NCBI GenBank assembly: GCA_013398295.1
Contig: VZSF01008831.1
Span: 62,001 to 126,000 of the forward strand
DNA from: Chionis minor
Lineage: Eukaryota; Chordata; Aves; Charadriiformes; Chionididae
Reading direction: 5' to 3'
Length of the DNA stretch: 64,000 nucleotides
A program made the translations under genes and the position numbers. Position 1 is the stretch's first letter. Every line of letters starts with the position of its first letter. Below, piece after piece: positions 1-10,118 of the stretch. The notes beneath the pieces were generated by a model. The model was not told where the DNA came from. It searched no databases and saw nothing but the letters and a program-made list of their open reading frames with translations.

Positions 1-160
1 ATTCTATTCTATTCTATTCTATTCTATTCTATTCTATTCTATTCTATTCTATTCTATTCTATTCTATTCCATTCTATTCTATTCTATTCTATTCTATTCT
101 ATTCTATTCTATTCTATTCTATTCTATTCTATTCTATTCTATTCTATTCTATTCCATTCA
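1..160. repeat. (ATTCT)n pentanucleotide array, cut by window edge
   Basis: About 32 consecutive 5-bp units fill these bases. Only a few units differ: ATTCC at 66-70 and 151-155, and ATTCA at the right edge. The array starts at base 1, so its true left end and full length cannot be seen. The other strand reads AGAAT. The near-perfect units suggest recent expansion or homogenisation. The same unit is the one that expands in human ATXN10 (SCA10), where it is known to unwind easily. That is family knowledge, not something shown here. The array abuts LTR-like sequence and may be an expanded part of that element. Confidence 0.97.
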
Positions 161-164
161 TTTT

Positions 165-400
165 TTCCCATTCCTCACTCTCACAGCTGCTTTGCAGTGT
201 TTTATCCTTTCTTAAATAAGTTTCCCAGACGTGCCACCATTTTGGCTGCGTGGCTCAGCTGTGCCTTCTTGTGGGTCCATTGGAACCAGCTGGAACTGGC
301 TCAAACAGAGGCAGCCCTGGCCTCTTCTCACAGGATCTCCCCCTGCAGCCTCCCTGCTGACAACACAATTACCCCATGGAGGCACAAAAGTCTTATTAAA
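165..400. mobile_element. Possible avian ERV LTR-derived fragment
   Basis: This stretch is clearly richer in G+C than the following 9 kb. It carries phrases that I associate with LTRs of bird endogenous retroviruses, such as GTGGGTCCATTGG followed by CCAGCTGGAACTGGCT, then a CAGCC/CCTG-rich tail near 320-355. The match is from memory of repeat style, not from a search. I cannot fix the ends or find a target-site duplication because the left side runs into the ATTCT array and the window edge. An open frame of 76 codons (197-427) is explained by repeat sequence and shows no protein family. Confidence 0.35.
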
Positions 401-3400
401 CTGTCACCTTTGTCCAAAAATATATGACTTTACAGTATTAAGAAATATCTTAATCTTACTAGAGGGGGTAGTTAATTTTCAAAGAAAATGCATTGAGAAA
501 TTGCTAGAAACAGACACATCAATTTTATACATCAAAAGACAAATCACCGTAGGGGGCCTTAGTGAATCTAAGTAATGTTTCTGTTTTGGCATATTTAAAG
601 TTAATTAAACCTATATTTTCTTGAAAAAGTAAACCCTTCCCCTCTTTTCTCTCCACTTAGTTTAAACTCTAATTTCATAAGTATCAGTCCTAAGCAAAAG
701 ATATACGAGAGTGGCATGATGAGTAATCTCACATTTCCTCTAGCATTTCATTTATCATTCAGGTGAGTTTAATTAAAGGCAAACATCAACTCCAGCATAA
801 AATAAAATGTGTGAACATTTCTAAGCGGGAAAATGCTTTGGGGTATCATAATAAGTCGTGTTTTTCTCTAGTAATTTTCAAAACCTGTTATATGTTTTCT
901 CTTCCCCTTTTGGATTTGAGATTTAATTGGAGATTTTGCTCCACCCAAAATATATACTTAGGCTGGAGATGATGCTGTCTGGGCCATGGAAGCAAAACTC
1001 AATTTTAAAGAGGCTTCACTGTTTTTTCTTTGCTGCACTGTACACAGAGTTTACAAAGTGAGCTAAAGTGTGTGTTTGTGTCATTGCAAGGGATGCACTA
1101 ACTACTCTGATCTAGTTTATCTGCTTCACATCTAGACTGATAATTTGCTCAATTGCTGCAACTTGATTGCGTTTAATTTAGTACCAGTAGTATGAAAGTA
1201 GCATAAGTTCTGATGGGCCTTTGTATTCTTCACCTTACGAAACAGGCTTGGGCAAACTCATTTCATAAGTAATAAAACTCTAGTGCCACGCAGAATAGAT
1301 AAACATAGTGATTTTACATCCTGTTATGAATTCCCTTCAGCCACCCTCATTCCCCAAACTTATGAATTATGTCTGAAATGGGCTTGACAAGCACACAAAA
1401 CTTAGCAGTGTTGCTGTACCCCTATTTTCCTTGGCAGTTGTGTGGTACTTACTTTGCAATATGTTGGTGGAGCAGAGCAATGAAAATTGTGGGAGTTCAT
1501 CTGATCTTTTCCTCCTCTGAAATTCCTCTGAAATAATTAAGAAGAGACAAACCTTAATATTAATTCAAAATAGGCCATTGCTTTTGTCATTCTCTCTCTC
1601 GCTGAAGGAGCTTTTCTTGGGAACAGTCATTAACAGGTCAGGAGATGTTAAATTGCCCCTTCAAATCTGTATTACATCTTTAGAAGAACTTTTGATAATT
1701 TGGTATTACTGTGGTGAAAAATCCTCTAGCAGGTACCCATCCATTGTGAAGAAACTTTGCGGTAAAGTTGTACTATTATATTTTGTAAATGTACAGTAGG
1801 GAAGGAATTCAAGAATACTTCAAACAGAAGCCCTTAAAGAATAAATGTTAAAATTCCATTTCCAGTATTAATAGTTTATAAAAAGCTTTGTATTTTCAGA
1901 TTGAATTTATTTAGTTTTGGTCTGCTGCATGACTTTCGTAACTCCCACACTTATGCAAATCTTATCCATGGGATGCAAAATACAGCTGTCATGTTGCCCA
2001 TTGTTCCTGATATACTTCTGTGTTAAATGCATTAGCTAAACAATAGGACAAGCTTTAGTATAATGATGCTAATCAAATTATAATTTTAAAGTACAAAATG
2101 AAATGTGACATTATACAATGGTGTTTGATTTGAAATATGTCCAAATTGGTATTGCATTGAACTTTTATAATGATTTTTTTTTAAAAAAATTCAAATAAAG
2201 GCAGAAATTTATATGGGGGAAAAGTCCCTTTTTGAATGCAATGTAAAAAACTGATAAGTATTTAATCTGTGGGAGTAATAACGTAAAAGGACTTTACACA
2301 AAGCAAAATAGCCCTCTACAAAAGGCCACTAGTATGATTAGGCATCACTTACCCATCTTTAAATTATTGTCCCCCATCCTAAAAATTAATCTTTGTATTA
2401 TTGTTCTGCCATTTTCCCCTGCTAAGGCTACATTTTGTGTGTGGCCTAGAGAAAGAAAATGGCAATAATGATCTTTTAAAATGTAACATAATTAAATATA
2501 ATGTATATGAAATGTATAAAGGAATTATAAAAAGTGTTATAATTTTTCAACACACTGAGAAATGGGAATGGTACTGTCACTCAGGAAGCATTTCTTTTTT
2601 TTTCAAATTAGTATAAAATAATGTTATGCTATTTGTAAACTCAAGCAAGATTTATTAGTTTTTTAATTCAGGTCATCCTATCTCAAATAATCATCTTTTG
2701 CCATAGAAATAAATACTCCTCAATTTGCAGGATTACACAGGATGTTGATTGGTTAGGCTTCTTAGTGTTAGCTTATTTGGAGTGTTAGTAGGCTTTCTGT
2801 AAAGGAGAGGTTTGGTAATTGTTAATTTATGATTAGAACTATTGTTTCATGATCAGTATTTCTGTAATTGAGGAGGTAACTTTTTAAGATTCAGCAGAAA
2901 ACCAATTCCCATCAAGCCTGTGTGACCATGTACAAGAGTCATTAAAGAAGGCTTGTTGAATATGACTCTGTGGCTTTTTCCTCCAAGGAGAGAGACACTA
3001 TATTCATGTGGAAACCATAACTCATAAGCTGATTAGAAATTTCCTTTAGAGTTCTAAATTTGAGATATAGTTGAGCCTGTGCAATCATTACTTTGGTGGG
3101 ATACCACAGGGCAAGAAAATGGCATTTTAGGCTGGAAAGATTTCATGTCTCAGAGAGAAATGAAAATATTAATTCTGCAAGGTACTTTATATTAACCTGG
3201 CTCTCATCTCCACCATTTATGATAGGCACAATATAGAGAACAGCTTGACTGATACATTTTAAATGACAATTCATTCATAGAGAATGGTCTAAAATTCTTG
3301 GAAAAAATATAAAAATGCCTTGTACTGCCTGATTTACTAATTTAAGTAATTTTGAAGTGTTGCACAAAGCTTTCAGTGTGCTCCCTAAATCAAGTTATTT

Positions 3401-4215
3401 TATTTCATGAACACCAATATAATTTGCAGTGCTGCTGCAAACAGTAGTAGGATTTCCCGGCTGGCAGATGGTCCGCCACAACTGAAAATTCATGAGCAGA
3501 GCAGTATGAAAGGAGTTGCTCACACAGCTGAACGCTGTCATTTAAAGAGTATTGCTTATCAACAGAATTAGATAATAATAATTCAAGTCTCTCTAATATT
3601 CAAGTCTCTTGGGTGTTTAGCTGTTGAAATAGCTTAAAGGCATAAATAAAACACTAATATTTCATCGAAAAAAATGACCTCTACTGATCTATATGCATTG
3701 GGCCAAATCTGATTCTTACTTATATCCGCAGAATGCTATGCAAGTCAAAGGTAATAAGGACATAACTGAGAGACCAGCTGAGTGATTTTTAAATAGCCAA
3801 AGTTCAAGTGAGATGTACTTTAGAAAGAATTTAAAACTGAACAGACTTTTCTTTGACTAAAGAATGTCTTTCACTTTTTGATAAGTTTTTTTTCACAGAC
3901 AAACAGTTTTGTCTTTGCTAACTAAGTAGAAAAGTGATTCTTGGACAAAAGAGAAATGGCTGGAATTTTTAATGAAAATAATGCAATTCTACTTACACAA
4001 GCAAATTTACTCATGGAATTTCAGAAGGCACTGAACAAACACAAAAGTTAGTAAGAGGAAATTAGTATGATAAAAGAAATAGTCAAACAAAACAGAAGTC
4101 AAATTAGTGTCTCAGTCTTGCCCTGGAGAGATATCAGGAAGTCAGACTTGAGTAAGAGTAGAATTTGGTCAATGCTACTGTGGTTTTAACATGGTTATCA
4201 TGAGTAAAGGTCCAC
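401..4215. other. AT-rich noncoding DNA, no gene seen
   Basis: No frame longer than about 75 codons is present, and none shows a domain or biased composition that suggests coding. The only small-scale structure noted is a short imperfect direct repeat at about 3580-3610, where ATTCAAGTCTCT occurs twice, and an abrupt T8-A7 junction near 2170-2190. No transposon end, tRNA box or splice-flanked exon is recognisable. Confidence 0.6.
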
Positions 4216-4233
4216 TTTTTTTTTTTTTTTTTT
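4216..4233. repeat. Poly-T tract (18 T)
   Basis: A pure run of 18 T. It could be the A-tail of an old minus-strand retrotransposed copy, but the sequence to its right (4234 onward) shows no recognisable retrogene or LINE 3' end and no flanking duplication was found. It is treated as simple sequence. Confidence 0.9.
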
Positions 4234-4661
4234 AAGATTTAAGAATATATATAATTCTGAAATAGGATCAAATCAAGTGCCATCAAAGTGAAAAAACAGA
4301 AAATATCAAATGCACACCCTAAATATGTGAGACAATTTTAGAGATCTTGGGCGGCACGTGAGAAAAATTCCACCTGGGAATGTGATATCAAGAGTCCTTA
4401 AATTAATTGGAGCTCATTCAAAGCAAAGATATAAATTCCTGGATGACTGAGATACTAGTTATTCCACCACAAGACACTTTCATTGTTTCCTATTAGTGCC
4501 ATTCCATTTTAGGTAAATAATAGATATTCTTTGGTAGAGAGATTTTTATGTTGTTCTCCAGCATCCCTAATCATTGGACTATGAAGTTACTGTATATTTT
4601 TGTTGCTCTTTCTAGACCGATGCAGCTAAAATGTTTTATATAGCATGCAAAACCTCTGACT

Positions 4662-4705
4662 GGAGAGAGAGAGAGGGAGAGAGACAGAGTGTGAGAGTGA
4701 GAAAG
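4662..4705. repeat. (GA)n-rich simple repeat
   Basis: A purine tract of GAGAGA units with interruptions (GGGAGA, GACAGA, GTGAGA). It is imperfect and therefore probably old. Confidence 0.85.
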
Positions 4706-6252
4706 AAGCTGTCTCCACATCTAGATCACCTAAAACTTTCAAGGTGGAAGCTGAATTTGCTTATCTGAGAAAATATTCCAAATCTCAGACATGCTTTCTG
4801 TGTGCAGTTAGGTTGGGTCCTGCAGATATTTCTCACTTTCTGTTTCATTAGTGCCAGAAAATCTTTTTTGGGGGGGAGTGGGTGGGGAAGTATTTGCTTC
4901 TAATTATTTCTTGCTTTCGTGTGACTTTGTTTTCAGGTGAAAAGGCATTGCGTTAGAAAATACCCAATAAGCTCTAGTTACATACTTAGTCTGAGGTCAG
5001 ATGTCTTATCTCTGATGAGGCATTGCAAAACCTTGCCACTTTATTCAGGAGAATAAATAATGAATTTGAATCAACAGAAAGATTATCGTCGGTCTTAACC
5101 TTTCTTCTTAATCCTCATATAACATCATACCATCTAAGCTTCATGAGGCAAAAGAAACTGAGTATTTCGGAATGAATTTTTTACAGCCCTAAACACAGAT
5201 AAATTTTAATCTGATTATTTTGAAAATGTAATTTTTAACCTTTCATCTTGGTTTACACAATGGCATGTCATGATGGTATATTACAGATTCATTGGGGAAT
5301 ACTTGTGTGGTTTTGGAAAACTACCACTCAGCACCAAAATAAATGCAGTGCCTTCCACAACTAGAGTACTGATCTTGTCAGACTGGTCTCTTGATAGTTC
5401 AAAAAATAATGATGATTCTTTAAATAAGGTCCTTTTTCTATTAGAACATTTGTGATTTTTATGGTGGTTTCCTTCAGCTATTCCAGTGTTGCATAGTGTA
5501 GAGCATACTCCTTATAAATATGTAAATAAATAAAAAGTAGGATAGGAGCAGAGACTTCAATTGCTATGCTTTATCTTAGTCTCCAGCTTATCCATGTACT
5601 TGCTTACAATAAATCGCAAGTTTTTTGAAGTTTCAGGCACTATGAATGAAATGACTTATTAAGTTAATCTGTTTTCTTGGATATACCTGAAATATTCACA
5701 AAGATTAAACTGTGTCAAATGAAGAGATCTAGTCAGTTATAACATATTCCAGTATTTCTGCAGTACGAACTCATGTGAACTCATGTCTCTACTTCACCGG
5801 AAAGCTGAAAATCCCAAGAAAATCTATTTTCTAAAATGCATATACCTATAAACAGTATTTTTATTAAGTTCCTCCCTAACAAAATAAAAGCTTTTAATTA
5901 AGAGTTGCTCTAAGTTAGTTGCACAAGTAGGATTGCACATGAAGGGATTTTTTCTTTCTCAGTTAGGACAGTGATTTATTAATTTTAATGTTAACTTCCC
6001 ATGCCATTCTGAGTGAGCTGGAAAAGTTCTTGGGTTTATAACACTATATCAGGGGCTGGGAATTGACCTTGGAGCTCCCTGGTGAATGCCCTGTTTTTCT
6101 AGCAGGCTATAGTACTGGACTACTGCAAAGACGATTGGTAAAAGGAATCTTATAAAAGGAAGTCTGTGGTTTATGTCCCTGCTTTGGAACCCTTGCCATT
6201 TATAGATGCGTCTAGCCCAAAAGTGGAGATTTTTGTTTTATGTAAATTATTT
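4706..6252. other. AT-rich noncoding DNA, no gene seen
   Basis: Open frames are 60 codons or shorter and resemble chance frames. A 10-bp motif GAACTCATGT is repeated in tandem near 5767-5787. No mobile element ends or RNA genes were recognised. Confidence 0.6.
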
Positions 6253-6291
6253 ATATTTACATTTGCATTATGTAAATGCAAATGTAAATAT
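6253..6291. repeat. Perfect 17-bp inverted repeat with paired octamer motifs
   Basis: The left arm (6253-6269) and right arm (6275-6291) are exact reverse complements separated by a 5-nt loop (6270-6274). Each arm holds a perfect octamer: ATTTGCAT at 6261-6268 and ATGCAAAT at 6276-6283. The octamer is the classic binding site of POU-domain proteins (OCT1, OCT4 and relatives). The structure could act as a paired site, fold as a hairpin or cruciform, or be the relic of a short inverted-repeat element. Function is inference. The symmetry itself is read directly. Confidence 0.85.
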
Positions 6292-8557
6292 TTGGGAGGG
6301 TGGATATGTTCAGGAGAATTGAGGTGTTGTTATCTGCTGCTAGTGTGACTATTTCAGAAATTATGCCTTACCTTATTTTTTCAAGTACCAGAATTCTAGG
6401 TTTGATTGTAAAATCCAGGTTAGTTTATTTGAAAATTTGTTTCTCTATATTTTAACATCTGTATTCAATTTCTCAATAGTTTCATTTTTTATCAATATTT
6501 GGATTGGAGTCTCACTAAACAACTTCTACATCATAGGTATGCAGAACTGCCATCTTTGATAGATCTCTCTCTCCATCCTCCCCTCACTGTATCACAGAAA
6601 GCAGTGTTGGGATAGGTTTTCAAGGACTAAAGTCTTTAAAGTTAAAAGGAAAACTTAAAAGAAGACAATCAAGGAAAAAACCAGACCAAGAGTAGAGCAC
6701 TGAACCTTGAAGAACAATGTGATCCTCTGTTTCAGCTCTTATTTGAGATATCACATCTGGCAAACTGATATAAAAACACAGTCCCATGTTTTCTAATTAT
6801 TTTTTTCTTTGCCTTGCTTTCTTTTGTTGGGCCTAAGCTGAACTACTTCCTATTTTACAATCTGCCAGCACCTACATGTAGTTGCAGTTTACTAGAAAAA
6901 GAAGGATGCATATTGGAGGTGGTAGGGCAGAAAGGACTTTGACTCCAAATTATGCAAATAAAGCAACCACAACAACAATACAAACCAAAGCAATACCCCT
7001 ACCTGCTCTACTGCTTTCAGATGAGCGCCACATTATGCATGCAGTGATGTCTTGAAAGCCAGAGCTGATATTGCTGCAGCAGTACTTCTCAAACTGTCTG
7101 CACAGTACAAAGCACTTTATGATAGCTGAGACATGGTCCTGCTAGTGTGAAAGTATTTCAGAGCTTGTTTTTGCTTGTTGTTGTTTTTGTTTTCCAATTG
7201 ACAAAATCATTTCAGTCCAGTATCTTGTGTCCATGGAACGGGAATAACACAACCTGTCTGGGGCTTACTGACTGTGCTCAGCTACAAACCAGAATAGACT
7301 AATGCAGCTAAGAGCTCTCATACCATCATTGTAGCAGTGCTCAGTATAAAGAGTAAGAAAGTTAATTTTCATAGTGGCTCAAGTTCTCAGAGGTCCTTTT
7401 CATTCAAATTTTTGGCTTTGTGGAAAAAAAAAAATTAAAAAAAGGTCAAAATTAAGGGATCTAAAACTCCTAAATTGATCTGTAAGATGGAAAGAGGGGA
7501 TTGGCATGGCTAAGGAAACAAGGACTAAGGCCATCTGAGTCTGAAAGGATCAAAATATTAAAAGTCTTTTGCATGAGGTGTGCAGTCTTGTAATCGATAT
7601 GATGTTTAACACAATGAACACATAGTTCAATACTGAGAAAATATGTTCTGATTAGTTCAAGTGATAAAACGTGTTATTACATTCTGAAACTGCTGGACCC
7701 TGCACAATTGCTTTATCAACAAAGGCTGCAAACACAACACTGCATTAGTCCTATCTCCCATCTATGAGTAAGGATGTGCAAACCTTTTCTTAATTGAACT
7801 ACAAAATGGAACAGTGGCTTAAACAGTGTGTAAAATCTTGGCCATTAGGAGAAACTTTGCTAAAGAAGATATTTTTATATTCACAGTAATATCTACTAAT
7901 TTCAGTTGGCTCAGTCAGTAGAATTTCTCTCTGTGTTTTTCTTACTATGTTCTTAAATTCTAACTTAAAATTCTCATTAAGAGAAGGAAATGGAAACAGA
8001 GACATGGCAGCAGGAATTATTCCAGTTATTTTTGTGCTGCTCTATTTATAAAAAAGTAACACAGTGGGTCTAGGCAAAATGCAAGCTCTCTCGAATTTTA
8101 AGTGGAAAAGATACAGGGTGAACATAAAAGTAGAGGAAATAAACTTGAAAGATGGTTGAATAGATAATGATGTTATTGAGCACTATAGTGACATGATTCT
8201 TGCTATTGCTCTGCCTCCACATTTTCTTGACAGTCAGCCCAGGTTATTAGAGAACAGTGTAAACTATACTGCTGAAAGGGAGTAATATAATTTAGGAATT
8301 CAGAGACATTGCTAGCCCTAATGCATTTTGCCTTGGTAAGAAGGCTGAAAATACAGCTTGGAGATATGCAATATGATAAACTGTTCTATGCTAAATATGT
8401 TTTACAAAGCAGCCACACAAAGACAACACTTGATACAATCCTTTGAGTAAACACCATTACTACCACCTGTTATTCTCAATTTTGTGTATTCAGGCAGACC
8501 AGGGACCTCATGTTCTAAATTGGGGGGTAGGTGAGTGGAAGGGAACAGACAGAAGAA
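6292..8557. other. AT-rich noncoding DNA, no gene seen
   Basis: No frame above about 70 codons and no recognisable domain, transposon end or RNA gene. An A-rich patch occurs near 7423-7444. An isolated octamer motif ATGCAAAT lies at 6952-6959. Confidence 0.6.
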
Positions 8558-8581
8558 TTCTTCTTCTTCTTCGTCTTCTTC
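8558..8581. repeat. (TTC)n trinucleotide repeat
   Basis: About eight TTC units with one GTC interruption. Read on the minus strand it gives a run of Glu/Asp codons inside a 75-codon open frame (8402-8629). That explains the acidic patch of this frame without requiring a gene. Confidence 0.9.
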
Positions 8582-9394
8582 TACAGATGGGGAATTTTGG
8601 AAGGCTGAAAGTATGAGATTTGGTGCCAAAACATAAAATAAATCCAGATTACCATGTCATTTCCCAAAATTAAAGCCCACTTTTACTTCCAGTGAAAAAA
8701 CATCTTTGAATCATATGGCTATTGTTAGATGGTGGCAGTGTCAGTCTTTGTGGGACAGATGCACAGTACTTGATGAAGTTACCATATCCCAGTTCCCAAG
8801 GCTGCTTTCACTATACATTAATTCAATCCAAGTGTTTCTTCAATGTAAAATACCCTTCAGAGCTTGATTAATGTTTTCAGTCATGTTTGTCCACTGTATC
8901 TGGTCACTATATCTAGTAACAATCCATTCCCCCAGCATATTTCCCAAATGCTTGTAGAATGAGCAAAAGCCTATTGACCGGTAGACTTTTACTGGGGAAA
9001 CTGTTCCCACAGAGTGGGATTGTCAATAACTTCAGTCTGGAAGCAGGAAGGTTTGTACAATGTCTGCAAGGAGCTTTGGTCAGCTGGAGTACACCACTTT
9101 TCAGAGTGATTCTTGATTCACTTTGCTTAGTCCAGTTTCTGGGTTTACTGGTCTAGATTTTCTACCCACTGAGTTAGCAAGATTGAGTGACGAGTTTACA
9201 CAGAGGGAAAGCAATATTCAGACAAAGACACCCAAGATGACATGGACTGGTTTGTGAATGGATTATTTCATTTTAATATTTGTGAAGCATATTTGAGAAA
9301 AGGGAGAGAGGATACAGAGGATACATGATATTTGGTTACATTTTTCTCTGAAGAAATCACTCTTTGATTTGCTGAAACCAGAAAACAAAGATAA
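8582..9394. other. Noncoding DNA left of the first LTR
   Basis: Unique-looking AT-rich sequence with no gene or repeat recognised. It ends at the 5-bp target-site copy AAGAT (9395-9399) that flanks the solo LTR. Confidence 0.6.
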
Positions 9395-9508
9395 AAGATT
9401 GTCGTGTTTTGGGCTGAATTGGCCCAAGCAAGCCGAGTGACAGATGTTCCCTCTCTCCTGCCCAGCAGGATACCAGAAGAGAGACTAGTTTAGTAAGAAC
9501 TAAACTAC

Positions 9509-9514
9509 TTTAAT
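9509..9514 (-). terminator. ATTAAA polyadenylation signal in LTR copy 1
   Basis: The minus strand reads CATTAAAG here, about 250 bp downstream of the LTR TATA box and about 110 bp before the LTR end. That is a normal place for the R-region poly(A) signal. It is conserved at the same position in copy 2. Confidence 0.5.
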
Positions 9515-9762
9515 GAAATATAAAGAATAAAAATAATAAAAAGAAGAGAAAGAAATATATGTAAAACCGTATCAAGCTCCCAGGATGACAATCATGTAAC
9601 CAGCAGGCACTGGGGAAGTCCCAGATTGGACTCAGCAATGGGTGGGAATTGGATTCTGGATTTGGATTCAGGAACACACGGCATCAAAGGCAGATGAACA
9701 GACGGAGTCCTCCTCGGACGACGGCCATTGAAGAAAGAGAGCTGACCCTTTGATCCGTCAGT

Positions 9763-9769
9763 TTTTATA
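9763..9769 (-). promoter_or_regulatory. TATA box of LTR copy 1
   Basis: The minus strand reads AGTATAAAAACTGA, a good TATA box, and it is unchanged in copy 2. It sets the LTR orientation: U3 is about 345 bp to the right and R-U5 lies to the left. Any residual transcription would run leftward. Confidence 0.6.
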
Positions 9770-10118
9770 CTGAGCATGACGCAGATGGGATGGAATATAC
9801 TGTTTGGTCAGTTTGGGGTCACCTGTCCTGTCCACTCCTCCCTACAGGTGTGATCCCTCTATCCTTTTCCATTTCTGACCCTCCAATGGGGCAAGTAACA
9901 AAGTTGGCTGCCCTTGGTTGTTATAGCAATAAGTACAAACCAGGGCGTCTCTGCACACCATGCCTTGGCATCAGCTATAAGTATAGGTCTTATCGTTCTG
10001 AGAAAGTGCAGTTTTCTGCACAATCTGCTGCCAGTTTCTGCAGTTAGAAGAGGCCTAGTTAGAAAGCAGAGTTACTGAACAAAATTGGTCCTGTTTTACC
10101 TCAAACCAGGAGAAAGAT

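Larger units (their letters stand above)
9400..10113 (-). mobile_element. Solo LTR of an avian endogenous retrovirus, copy 1
   Basis: A 714-bp element aligned along its whole length with 13339-14130. Read on the minus strand it begins TCTCCTGG (consensus TG changed to TC at the terminal dinucleotide) and ends CACGACA. The two ends are short imperfect inverted repeats, as in retroviral LTRs. Flanking 5-bp copies AAGAT lie at 9395-9399 and 10114-10118. A 6-bp reading, AAAGAT, is also possible if the terminal base was lost. A minus-strand TATA box and an ATTAAA signal lie inside in the right order for U3-R-U5. No primer-binding site, gag, pol or env follows on either side, so this is a solo LTR left by LTR-LTR recombination. 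The antisense 85-codon frame (9790-10047) appears noncoding. Family name unknown. Confidence 0.88.

Noticed and set aside
8402..8629. Minus-strand frame with an acidic Glu/Asp run
   Set aside because: The acidic run is the reading of a TTC repeat. The rest shows no protein features.
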